Origin: Ariolimax columbianus
Taxonomy: Eukaryota > Mollusca > Gastropoda > Stylommatophora > Arionidae
Assembly (NCBI GenBank): GCA_036924085.1
Contig: JAVGWX010000013.1
Location: forward strand, 57,267,652-57,331,651
DNA length: 64,000 nt
Reading direction: 5' to 3'
Shown here: positions 54,115-64,000 of the stretch, piece after piece
Layout: each line of letters opens with the position of its first letter
How positions within the stretch are numbered: the first letter of the stretch is position 1
Translations under genes and position numbers: made by a program
The notes under the pieces: generated by a model
What the model was told of the DNA's origin: nothing
Seen by the model: the letters and a program-made list of their open reading frames with translations, nothing else
Databases searched by the model: none

Positions 54115-55085
54115 TCTTGAGCGGCAAAGATGGCGCCCTACCGGATGCGGGTGAACATTGCTCTAGTATTTTAGCTCATTATGGATGTCGACAATCCACG
54201 GATTTGCCTAGAATTTACAATAGCCGACGTTTTACACTTGTGTTCATGGAAACGTATCGTTGTTTTCCATTTGGACTGGTTAATTCGTTCGATTGTTGTG
54301 TTTTCTTTCCTCCGTTTATCTTTGCCTGGACATCGGCTATATGAATTAGCACTACGCTTGCTACCAATGTGTCGGACCGAAAGGTGCAAATATCACATTC
54401 AAGCTGTAAACTAGCGACACAATGCATTCCGTTCTCCGTACTACATCCTGCTGCTTGCAAAGTCATGTAGTCGGGGCTTGGCAGCGGGAGATTGAGAACG
54501 AACGCAGAAGAAGAAGAAGAAGAAGAAGAAGAAGAAGAAGAAGAAGAATAACAAGAAGAAGAAGAAGAAGAAGCACTACGCTTAAACCTGTGTCGCATTT
54601 TCATGTTCTGGTTCACACCGCTGAACTGCCCTAGCTGCAGACAGCGTCTGTTTTGGCGAGACTGTGAAATTTAGACACGGCTATAATGGACTAGAACAAA
54701 CCCAACACATCACTCGCACGCTCAAGGATGTCCCTACAACTTCTTGCGGTTATAGAAAGGGCACGATACACAACGATAGATGTCATCCCCCTACGTGGCA
54801 TTGCGGGATACCTGTTTACCGGAAAGGCTTCAGGAGTAAACCCTGAGGAAAAATCTGCATCCTGTGCTATCTCCAGTCGTCTTGATAAAATCTTGCCACT
54901 GACCAAAGGTAACTTAGGACCAAAGAGTGAGGTTGACAAAAGGCGCAGTTTCTTCTTCACTTTAATCAAATCACAGCTCAAATCAACAATTTCAGCAGGC
55001 ACAGCAAGAGAAAAGACTGCCCACACGCTGTACAAAGAGAGTGGTCTTCATCACTTGTGATGGCCGAACAACATCACGAAACGGC
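54115..55085 (+). repeat. Repeat X copy 2, carrying a W insertion
   Basis: Colinear with copy 1 (13275-14060): GCAAAGATGGCGCC, CCACGGATTTGCC, TTGGACTGGTTAATTCG, TAGCTGCAGACAGCGTC, GGATACCTGTTTACCGG and GTGCTATCTCCAGTCGTC. Element W is inserted at 54360-54571 within it. X copy 3 (57345-57965) lacks the insertion at the same site. Confidence 0.8.
54360..54571 (+). mobile_element. Element W copy 4, 5'-truncated, with target duplication
   Basis: A 212-bp insertion with the W 3' half (TCGGACCGAAAGGTGCAAAT, CAAGCTGTAAACTAGCGACA, GGGAGATTGAGAACGAACGC) and a long (GAA)n tail. It is bounded by perfect 12-bp duplications AGCACTACGCTT at 54348-54359 and 54572-54583. In X copy 3 the corresponding place reads GGCACTACGCTTAAACC uninterrupted on the minus strand (about 57707-57723). 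This proves mobility of W. Confidence 0.93.
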
Positions 55086-55184
55086 CAGCACGGAACACTA
55101 GAAATATATGCATACTATTTTTATTTATTTTACCATACATAGCGAGAGAGAGAATCCGGTCCAGAACGAAATACCAATTGCATG

Positions 55185-55590
55185 AGACGGTCCGTCTTCC
55201 AGGGGCGTCTTCCTGGTCCGTCTTTCAGGGGCGTCTTCCTGGTCCGTCTTCCCGGTCCGCCCTTCCGGTCCGTCTTCCCGGTCCGTCCTCCCAGTTCCTA
55301 ATTTCCGGTCCGTTTTCCTGGCCAGTCTTCCCGGTCCATCTTCCCGGTCCGTCTTCTTGGTCCGTCTTCCCGGTCCGTCTTCCCGGGCCGTCCTCCCGGT
55401 TCGAACTTCCCGGTCCGTCCTCCCGGTTCCTACTTCCCGGTCTGTCCTCCCGGTTCCTACTTTCCTGTCCGTCTTCCCGGTCCGTCTTCCCGGTCCGTCC
55501 TCCTGTTTCCTACTTCCCGGTCCATCCTCCCGGTTCCTACTTCCCGGTCCGTCTTCCCAGCCCGTCTTCCCAGCCCGTCTTCCCTGCAAG
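55185..55590. repeat. GC-rich short-unit tandem array
   Basis: Dozens of short units built on CTTCCCGGTCCGTC with variants TCCTCCCGGTTCCTA. Both strands are open for over 130 codons across it (plus 55178-55597, minus 55125-55589), which follows from the unit composition. There is no other sign of coding. Confidence 0.88.
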
Positions 55591-56182
55591 GTTCTGAACC
55601 ACTGTACAGAACTAACAGTCCAAACGAAATAATGTCAAGTAATGTCTGCTTAACGATTTCTTCAACTGTTTGTGATGTTGTTTTGGTTGAATGCGGTCAA
55701 GAGAAATATCATTTCCACTTTCAATATTTGTTCGGCCAGCTCCATGAAGCTTGAAACCAGTTAGATAACTTTTGATAACGAGTCCGCTGTCAGTTATCTT
55801 TCAGTCTGTTATTTTGTCAGTGACACTACTATCTACCAATCAGCGGTCTTACACTACATCCGCAATAAGGACACCCCAGTTGGACTGGACCACATGAACA
55901 CCTGCGTCATCTACCTAGATATGGATCTGTGTGTTTGTTGTACCTATAGACTTATATTTCAGAGGTTTCAAGGCTTTTGAATATTTTTTCGTGTGTTAAC
56001 ATACTGGCTCTTACCGTAATCTGGGGTCAGCATGACCTGTCAATGAAACGTTCGTTTACACAATTCATACGCACCTGGTGTGAATCCCGCTGTTCAATTT
56101 GGTAGACACGGGGTTTTTTCTTGGTATGATTGTTACTCCACGTACATAAATTGAAAGTAATCTACAGTACTGCAGGGGACGA
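55591..56182. other. No assigned feature
   Basis: No recognised gene or repeat. Confidence 0.4.
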
Positions 56183-56425
56183 TGAGGCTAACGTCTGGTC
56201 AGCCAAAACACATTGATCAGAGAATGTTAGCCAGGGTCAGGAGAAATATACTGGCCAAGACCCTCATCTGACCTCCTCGTTGGTCGTCCTGGAAACGGGT
56301 TGTTGTCGAGGACAACAGTCTGCCTAACAAGGTGAGGTTCGACGTGATCTCATCTCTTAACGCCCTTTTCAGAGAGCACATAAGAGTAACCTACTCATTG
56401 CGGGCATTCTAAACAACAACTACTG
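56183..56425 (+). mobile_element. Element Z copy 6
   Basis: Starts GAGGCTAACGTCTGGTCAG, has a single 37-mer (CATTGATCAGAGAATGTTAG), ACTGGCCAAGACCCTCATC, GTCCTGGAAACGGGTTG and GAGTAACCTACTCATTGCGG, then ends near AACAACAACTAC. About 90 bp in the middle is missing relative to copy 3. Confidence 0.75.
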
Positions 56426-56519
56426 TACTGTATACCTGCCAAGAAACGGCCACATAGAATGACAGTTGTCAGAGTGACGTTCTACAAAGTGCATGCTACT
56501 TACTTGAACGATAATCTGA

Positions 56520-56830
56520 CTTTTTACCTTTCTTTCTTCTGCGTTCGCTCTGAAAATGACGTTGTAAAGTTGTGTCGTAGCAGCGAAGTTGCGTTATTTG
56601 CGCATTTCGGCCCAACAAATCAGGCTTGGGCTGGCTTTATTTTATTTCCTCGTTTGCCTTTATACTGCAATACCTATTTTCTTATCCAGACTGCACGTGC
56701 AGGCTGTTTCCAGTTCGCCTATTGGACGCGGAATAGTGTCCTGGTCAACTCTCGTTCGTTGATTGGTGGATGCAGCCAGCTATGGGTCGCTGGCTCCTGT
56801 TAGCTCATTAGCTGAGCTGCATCTTTAGCA
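56520..56830 (-). mobile_element. Element W copy 5, diverged
   Basis: On the plus strand: TTCTTCTGCGTTCGCTCTGA, GTAAAGTTGTGTCGTAGCA, GCGCATTTCGGCCCAACA, and CAGCCAGCTATGGGTCGCTG near the W 5' end. The middle differs strongly from other copies. The order fits a diverged W. Confidence 0.6.
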
Positions 56831-56999
56831 CCATCTGACATTCGCTGCCTTTATTATATTCTGTGATGACCGTAGTCATTTATCAGTCACCCTGCGTCTT
56901 GGTGGGCGCCGTGGGGTGTATAAGTCGCCCTTCATAGGTCAGTGGCGGCACGTCTGATGTTGTTAACCAGTGCAGCTGGGTAATCGTCGTTACTTCTTC

Positions 57000-57340
57000 T
57001 TTCGCTCTTCCTCTCAGTCGACCTCTATCTCAGAAGTAGGCCTCTCTAATCTCCCTCTCAGTCCCCCTCTACCTCGGAGATAGACACCGCTAATTTTCCT
57101 CTTAGTCGCTCCCTCAGATATAGACACCTCTAATCTCAGTCACCCTCTACCTCAGAGATAGACACATGTAATCTCCCTCTCAGTCACCCTCTATCTCAGA
57201 GGTAAGCCCCTTTAATCTCCGTCATAGTCGCCCTCTCAGAGGTAGGCCCCTCTAATCTCCCTCTCAGTCACCCTCTACCTCAGAGATAGACACCTCTAAT
57301 CTACCTCTTAGTCGCCCCCTCAGAAGTAGGCCCCTCGGAC
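57000..57340. repeat. Degenerate tandem array of about 45 bp
   Basis: Seven or so imperfect units built from CTCTAATCTCCCTCTCAGTC, ACCCTCTACCTCAGAGATAG and AGTAGGCCCCTC, with units of varied length. Confidence 0.75.
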
Positions 57341-57344
57341 ATTG

Positions 57345-57965
57345 AAAGCCACCAGGGAAACTTATCATGAAGCATTTTGTCAACCTCACCATCTGGTCCT
57401 GAGCTACCTTTGGCCAATATGTATCGAGAGGACTGGAGATAGCATATGATGCAGATTTGTTATCAGGGTCTACTCCCGAAGCCTTTCCCGTAAATAGGCA
57501 TCCCGCAAGGCAGCGGAGGGGAGAATGACATCTAACGTTGTGTGTCGTGCCTTGTCCATAACCCCAAGAGATCGTAGGGACATCACTCAGCGTGTGAGTG
57601 AGTCTAGCATTTATCTCCGGCTGTGTTCAATCCATTATAGTAGAGTCTAACTTTCTCACACGCCAATTTCGTGAAGTTCAGCTGTGTGAACTAGGCTGTA
57701 AAACAGGACACAGGTTTAAGCGTAGTGCCATTCATATAGCCGATGTCCAGACCAGGATAATCGAACGGAAGAAATCACAAAAATGGAACGGATTAACTAG
57801 TCCAAACGGAAAGCAACGCCACGTTTCCGTGAACACAAGTGTAAGTCGTCGACTAGTGAGAATTCCAGACAAGTCCGTGTTCTGGCGGCATCCATAATGA
57901 ATCAAAACAGTAGAGCAATGTAGACCCGCAGCCGGTTAGGGCACCATCTTTGTCGCTCCGATAAT
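57345..57965 (-). repeat. Repeat X copy 3
   Basis: Inverted copy of X. On the plus strand: GAGATAGCATATGATGCAG, CGGTAAATAGGCATCCCGC-like sequence, GATCGTAGGGACATCACTC, ATATAGCCGATGTCCAGAC, ACTAGTCCAAACGG and AGGGCACCATCTTTGTCGCT. It lacks the W insertion of copy 2 and therefore shows the empty site. Confidence 0.75.
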
Positions 57966-57977
57966 TAACATAATTTG

Positions 57978-58108
57978 ATAATTAACAATATATTAGCGTT
58001 GGCAGTGGGGATAGTTGGGGTCCATTAACAATGCATTAGCGTTGGCAGTGAGGATAGTTGGGATCAATTAACAATATATTAGCGATGGCCGTGTGGATAG
58101 TTGGGATC
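57978..58108. repeat. 43-bp tandem array, three copies
   Basis: Three units with ATTAACAATATATTAGCG and GCAGTGGGGATAGTTGGG. It starts at the end of repeat X copy 3. Confidence 0.85.
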
Positions 58109-58500
58109 CTCCCAGTAGCCTGGCATTACAGAATACAGTAACAGCATAACCATTATCAGAGCAACCAATAGCGGAGTCTAGGTTCGATATTGTTGGTAGG
58201 TTAAATGTTAACAGGGAATGGGCGTGGAGACATGATACCAGATGGTCGCACATTCATCAGTCCTAGTAAGCTGCAGGAAGGAAACTCCCACCAAACTTAC
58301 TACCAACAGTCAAATGAAAGTACATTAAACAAACCAGGGAAAACACGGGCATGAATCTTCCTTAGAACGACTTAAGATAAACATCAAATAAATGGGTATA
58401 TATTCTTTGATATGAGGCACTGACCTGCCCGATTAAAAGCCAGTAAACCAGCTTCAGTATAGTATACTACTATAAGAGCCTGTTCACTACAGGCAATGAA
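58109..58500. other. No assigned feature
   Basis: No recognised gene or repeat. Confidence 0.4.
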
Positions 58501-58830
58501 GCAATTTTAAGTAGTCACAAAACCTTCTCCAATCATACGCTACACTCCCACCTAAATAGTCATAAAACCTTTTTCAATCACACACTACACTTCCACTTAA
58601 GTAGTCACAAAATCTTCTCCAATCATACACTACACTCCCCCTAAGTAGTCACAAAACCTTCTCCAATCATACACTACACTTCCACTTAAGTAGTCACAAA
58701 ACCTTCTCCAATCACGCACTACACTCCCACCTAAGTAGTCACAAAACCTTCTCCAATCATACACTACACTTCCACTTAAGTAGTCACAAAACCTTCTCCA
58801 ATCATACACTACACTCCTACCTATTTCTCG
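58500..58830. repeat. 45-bp array with 90-bp dimer pattern
   Basis: About seven 45-bp units with AAGTAGTCACAAAACCTTCT and CCAATCATACACTACACT. Units alternate between the endings TCCACTT and CCCACCT, so the basic homogenised unit is a 90-bp dimer. The minus-strand frame with a 15-residue repeat (VYDWRRFCDYL) is a by-product. Confidence 0.88.
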
Positions 58831-59150
58831 CACTTTAAGCTTTTTCTGAAACAAAAACTGTTCAGATAAAAATGTGTTTTAATTTTTTTTCAATCCGTAT
58901 TGTGAGTTTTGAAGTAAAAAACAGTAGCTGATGAATTTGACAATCAGACAGCCAGTAGAATGGTAGAATATATGATTGATCGTGCCCGAAACTTAGAATG
59001 GAACTGGAAAAACAGCCGCCTGTTAGTCGAACTGTACTGTAGGAAAGAAATAACATTAGATTGGTAATGAATGATTCTCCTTACACGCACGCATCCCCGT
59101 CTCAATTTTTCAAAACTCATTTCCATCTTTGTTTTTCCTGAGGTTAAACT
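58831..59150. other. Flank of the LINE-N target; nothing assigned
   Basis: No recognised gene or repeat. The target duplication AAAATGGCGTTC lies at 59151-59162. Confidence 0.4.
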
Positions 59151-59162
59151 AAAATGGCGTTC

Positions 59163-62100
59163 TTCTTCTTCTTCTTCTTCTTCTTCTTCTTCTTCTTCTT
59201 CTTCTTCTTCGTACGCAGTCAGACAGTTACCATTATTTTTTAGAAAAAAAGCAGCCGTCATCCTGAGGCTGTGGACACTGCAAAAGAGCTTGTCTAGTGT
59301 TGCCACAGGTGATGGCCACATCTGCTCTCTCTGATCCTCGTATGTCGGGCAGTTTTGCAGTAAATGCTCAGCGGTCCTTTTCCCGGTACCCCACGGGCAT
59401 TCGTCGGTGCCACCTATCATCAATTTGTTGAATAGGTGGTACCTGAGTCTATTGTGGCCAGTGCGAAGTCTGAAGACCACGACCTGCTCTTTTCTGTTCA
59501 ACTGGTAATAGGCATCGTTTTTGGTGTAACCGGTATATTCGGTTTCCCATTTGGTGATGAATCTAGCTCTAATAAGCCTTTTTGACTCTTCATATGTCAT
59601 ACTAGTATCGGGTTGTGGTAGTTTTGCACCTTCTTTTGCCAGTCTGTCTGCCTCCTCGTTGCCTTGGAAGTTGCAGTGAGATGGAATCCACTGCACCACT
59701 ACTCTTTTTGGTGCGGCCTGCTGGCATAGTTGACAGAGTACTGCTCTTAAATCATTAAGTTCAGTATTTTTCTGGCTTCTCAGTGCTGTGACTACTGCCA
59801 GAGCATCTGTAAGCAGGACTATATGGCTTTCATTCCTTTTACCTGTCACCATTTCTTCCACTGCCGCCCTCAGTGCCTCTGCCTCCGCTCTGAAATTGCT
59901 TGAGTATTTTCCAGTAGCGAATGACAGTGTTATTTTTCTGCCATTTGGTAGGCTCAGGAATGCTCCTACCTCTCCGTACTGTGTTGTATTTGTTACGGAA
60001 CCGTCGGTGTATATGCATGGGTCCAGTCCATGCTTGGGTAGTTTTCCGTAATGTAACTCAGGGTAGTATCTCTTCTTTCTTTGTCAGACTCGCAGTTTTT
60101 GTTTCGAATACCTGGTATATTTTCTACCACCCCTGGAAATATATGCTGCCTCCAGGTAGGTTTTTGTACAGTAGGGATGGGCTTTGGTGTTGTTAGTGCG
60201 TTCATGGGGTTTTCGTGCATCTTTGCTTTGGCTATTTCTGCAAAGTTTCTTCGCTTTAGTTTCCCACTTCCGAAATTGTTTGGTCTCTGGTGCATTGGGT
60301 GGTCAGTCAGTCTTCTGAGTTTCTCTGATTGCATCTGGGCTCTGCAGTCTCTTCTGTCGGCCATGGATTGCAGTTTTGTAATCTTTTCAAGTTCTACAAT
60401 TGGTGTTGACTTCATGCCTCCTGTTATAACTCTCATGGCTTGGTTTTGGAGTTTGCTAACTTTATCGAAGTTCGCCTTTGCTGCTGTTGTCCATGCCGCA
60501 ATGCCATACTCGAGAACTGGTCTCACTCTTCCAGTGTACAGTTTCTTTAGTATACTTTCGTCTGCTCCCCAGCTTGTGCCAGCAAGTTTCCTTATGATTG
60601 CCATTCTTTATCTGGCTCTCATTCGGTTTCTCTCGATCTGACTTTTCCATGTCATGCGCTGATCAAATGTGACTCCCAGATAGTTTGGGTTGTCGTTTGG
60701 CTGCAGGTATTTGTCGTTTAGACTTAATTTGGTGCTTTGGGGTTTTAATGAAAGCGAGAATATTGTGCATGTGGTTTTCTCCTCGTTTATTCGTTTATTT
60801 TGACCAGCCATGAGTTTGCCCACTCTTCCAGCGATGTTAGGGCCTGCTGCATCCGATTTCTTGCAATGGTGAGATTCTTTTCAGAGGTCCACATAGCCAG
60901 ATCGTCTGCAAACATTGAGCTATGAACTCTTCTTGGTATATTTTCTGTAATGTCATTTATATACACCAGGAAGAGTGTGGGTGACAGTACTCCCCCTTGG
61001 GGTACTCCCTGCTCAAGTGTCACCTTTTTGCTCATCTGCCCTTGTACTTGGACTCTGGCCGTTCTGTTTTTGAGGTAGTGGTTGATCCACTTGTACATTT
61101 TCCCACAAACTTCACTTCTTCTTAGCTTGACTCTTAAGTCCATCTTTCCAGACTTTGTCAAATGCCTTTTCCAGGTCCACCCAAATCGCTACTGTATGCT
61201 TTTGCTCCTGGTAGGCATCTTCTATTTCCCGGGCTTTGAGGATGACCTGGTCCTCAGTGGATCTGTGGTGTCTAAAGCCTGCTTGCTGTGGAATTAGTTT
61301 TTCTTCCAGATGCCACATCAGTCTGGTGTTTATCATACGTTCCAACAGTTTGCCGACACAGCTCAGTAGGCTGATAGGTCTGTATCCATTTGGATCGGTT
61401 TTGTCTTTTCGTTTCTTTGGTACTGGTACAAGTACTGCGTCTTTCCATGCCTGGGGTACAATACCCCTTTTCCAGCTTTGGGTCAGGACTGATAGCAGTT
61501 TCCTCTTTGCTTTTTGGCCCAGTCCTATCAGCATTTCGTTTGTTATCCCGTCTTTTCCGGGAGATTTCCTTTTCTTTAATGTTCTCATGGCCTCTTCCAT
61601 TTCGCTCATTGTTAGTTTTGCCATCATATGCTCTTCTGGTGCCATATTGATGTTGTCGTGCCCCTTTTGCTCTTCATTAATGTCTGTATGCCTATCTGCA
61701 GGGACATCAATGTGCTTCGCTTTGGCATAGTGTTCGACAAAAGCGTTTGCGGCTTTTTTTCCAGTGAGCAAGTTTTCGCCCTGCTTGATGGTAATTTGTT
61801 TGTTTGATGGAGTTTCGTCATTCATGGATCTGACTAACTTCCAGAGTTTGTTCCCTTCTTTGTCTAAGTTGACACTTTCTGTTTTGTTTTTCCAGCTTTC
61901 TCTTGCTGTTTGGTTTAGAGTGTATTTGTATTTCGCCGTGGCGGCTTTGAGAGCGATGTTTGCCTCCATAGATTTTTCTCGCTCTGCCATGTTCCTAGCA
62001 TTTGTGACTGCGTCTTCCACTTTCTGAAACTCATCATTCCAATATGGCTTATAATTTTTCCTTGTCCCTCTTGGGATGGTTTCAGTGGCAGCTTGCATTA

Positions 62101-63593
62101 TTGCTTTGCTTAGGCTTTCCACCATGGGCTTCATTTTGTTGTTTCGTGTGTTGATGGTTTCACACAGCCCATCTGTCAGGATTGCAAATCTGTCCCAGTC
62201 GGCTCGTTTGTAATTCCAACGTGGGAGCGGTTTTGTTTCCGCTGGGCCCACTTCCATATCGATTTCTAGCCTAATTGGCCTGTGGTCGCTACCTGCCAAT
62301 TGGTTTAGCACCTGGCTGTCTATTTTATGGTGAATGTCCATTGCGGAGAAGGTCAAATCTGGAGTAGAGGTGGTATGCCATGTTCTAGAATAGAAGCTAG
62401 GGCTATCCTCCGGCCTATTGATTAGATGGAGATTTGTGTCTATCTCCCAATCTTCCACTTCGTCACCTCTGCTGTCTGTGTCCGCGTATCCCCATCTCTC
62501 CGAGTGGCTGTTGAAATCTCCAACTACTATGCAGTTGGATTCTTTGACTTCCATACTCGAGAGCGATAGATCTTTATTTGGTGGTCCGTACAGGTTGAAG
62601 ATGCGGATCGTCGTCTTTTGAGCCATTATGTCAACTCCTACAATTTCTGCTTGTCCGGTGTGATTGACAGCTACCGCGCTACTCAGTATGCAGTTACGGG
62701 TCAGTATCAGAACCCCTCCCTTGTGACCTTCTCTGTCCAGGCGGAAGGCCTGGTATCCTCTGATTGAGAATTTATGGTTAATGTTGAGGTGCGTTTCTTG
62801 GATACATGCCACGTCAATTTTACCTTCATGCAAGTGATGTGTGAGGGATAGCTTTTTGTTAATGACTCCCTCCGCATTCCACTGTAGTATTTTGAGGGTC
62901 TTGGTTTTTTGGTCAATAGAAATTGCCCCATAGCCATGTGCCTTGACTCCACAACACATGGGTGGGTGACCACCAGTAGTCAAGGGTGGGCCCCTTCGAG
63001 GCATGAGGCCCGTCACTCTCGCTGCCTGGCGGGACTCCGCAGGATGAGCGCCATACGTTTTTCTGATAGGTTGTACTGTCATCATACTGCGATTTACGTT
63101 GCACTGTTTCGTTAAGCCTGTGGCCCAGTGCATCCGATTTCGGCAGGCGTTTCTGTAGGGATTCCCTCCTTAGCCTTTGGCTGTCCCCAGCATATCTGCA
63201 AGGCAGCAGTTGTTTGTGATCAGAGTTGTCTCTCTTATGGAAGTTGTCTTACAGGACTAACGAGTCTTCACTACTCGTGTCTGTAGGGTGCGGTGATGAT
63301 ATATGAGATATGATATATGATATATGATGTGGACTATGTACTGGTTTGTACTAACCCGCAAGAGAGGCAGTCCAGTGTGTCTGTATCCCAGGATCGTCAC
63401 GTCCTGCCAGAACGTAGCATTTGCATGTGAGTGGGGTATCCCTTTTTTTTCTCGGCTTCTCTGCAGTGATGGTACGCCTAGCATTCCCCGCCACCTGGGA
63501 GGTTGACACAATAGGGCAGATGTGCAATGTCCGCTAGTCTGCATCTCTTCTGCGTCCATTGGTATGGCTGATAGCATACAGAGGTAGAGATCG
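59163..63593 (-). mobile_element. LINE-N copy 3, full length
   Basis: A 4.43-kb insertion bounded by perfect 12-bp duplications AAAATGGCGTTC at 59151-59162 and 63594-63605. The (TTC)n tail on the plus strand spans 59163-59210. The 5' end agrees with that of the copy at 1-417. The 5' region of about 460 bp has no conserved ORF, so the element seems to encode ORF2 only. Confidence 0.95.
59216..63133 (-). pseudogene. LINE-N ORF2 copy 3: endonuclease, RT, RNase H
   Basis: An open frame of 673 codons (63133-61112) holds the endonuclease, with LQWNAEGV at residues 83-90, CIQETHL, VVGDFNSHSERWGY near 205 and LAGSDHRPI near 290, then RT to motif A (IWVDLEKAFDKVWKD). Lesions follow: one extra base near 61138, an 8-bp duplication near 60790, a Glu to TAA change near 60611, two extra bases near 60013 and one extra T near 59243. 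RT motif C FADDLAMW and RNase H motifs FRAEAEAL, LLTDALA, GNEEADRL are readable in shifted frames. The last frameshift bypasses the stop, so the frame runs into the tail as poly-Glu. About 80 residues before the endonuclease match no family I know. Confidence 0.93.
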
Positions 63594-63605
63594 AAAATGG
63601 CGTTC

Positions 63606-64000
63606 GAATTGGATAGAAGTTCAAAACAGATTTTATAAAGGAAAGAAGAAGATAAGAAACATAGCCCTCGTTTAGAGTTTGAACCTTTAGCACGATATGC
63701 GAGGACCACATCCCTTGATCACCACGCCAATTAAAAGCAGTTTCGCAGAGTAAGTATCTACTGTTGGTTTGTTATGATTTTAGAGACCCACAGAAATATG
63801 TTTAATTTCTTGCAAAAATTACGTCGCTTTTGTTGGTTAAAAAACTTGAGCTCGCTTTAGACTATATCAATGTGGTGGCGTATATAATATATCCAGACGG
63901 TAAATAAATAAACTGCAGCTGTTTCCTAATCTCAATTAGTTATTTATTGACGCCATAATACAATGTAATGTACTGGTGAGATCTGAAACAAAATGAGAAG
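63606..64000. other. No assigned feature
   Basis: Right flank of the full-length LINE-N insertion. No recognised gene or repeat. Confidence 0.4.

Overview
This window looks like gene-poor, repeat-dense DNA from an animal nuclear genome. The LINE families, CR1, mariner, tRNA-derived SINEs and metazoan-type rDNA fit a lophotrochozoan, most likely a gastropod mollusc; that placement is inference from family resemblance, not proof. I see no intact host protein-coding gene. Nearly everything recognisable is a retroelement, a DNA-transposon relic, a degenerate rDNA piece, or a tandem array, and many arrays can be traced to an internal segment of a retroelement.

Layout. 1-3270: minus-strand degenerate rDNA (28S 3'-end fragments joined to the 5' two thirds of 18S and a 5'ETS-like stretch), with the 5' end of a LINE at the window edge. 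3275-8060: an old LINE (called LINE-B here) split by a younger LINE-N copy and by a 37-bp minisatellite grown from its own reverse transcriptase (RT) coding DNA. 8105-14370: mariner relic, 37-bp array, element Z copies, LINE tails, a nested LINE-N copy, a tRNA-SINE and repeat X. 15140-18640: nearly complete CR1 element. 18842-25900: second LINE-B copy with a SINE inside, several minisatellites, element W, an RTE-like LINE and a mariner relic. 26980-36140: RNase H ends of LINE-N', two more W copies, SINE V copies (one split by LINE-N), CR1 and RTE-like tails. 36585-43170: long polypyrimidine tract, 47-bp array, mariner, 55-bp satellite. 44368-47160: element Z split by LINE-N with a perfect 12-bp target duplication. 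47610-58830: LINE tails, SINE V, arrays, repeat X carrying a W insertion. 59163-63593: a full-length LINE-N copy with 12-bp target duplications.

How the parts relate. LINE-N encodes endonuclease, RT and RNase H in one ORF, ends in a (GAA)n tail, and makes 12-bp target-site duplications in four dated insertions. The non-coding element W has the same (GAA)n tail and, at 54360-54571, the same 12-bp duplication, with a matching empty site in a second repeat X copy, so W is probably the SINE partner of LINE-N. SINE V at 48633-49195 ends in the same 3' sequence and AAGTT tail as the CR1 element, a second likely SINE-LINE pair. At least six tandem arrays lie inside, and use sequence from, single-copy segments of LINEs or SINE-like elements. 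The strongest theme of the window is therefore minisatellite birth from retroelement sequence.
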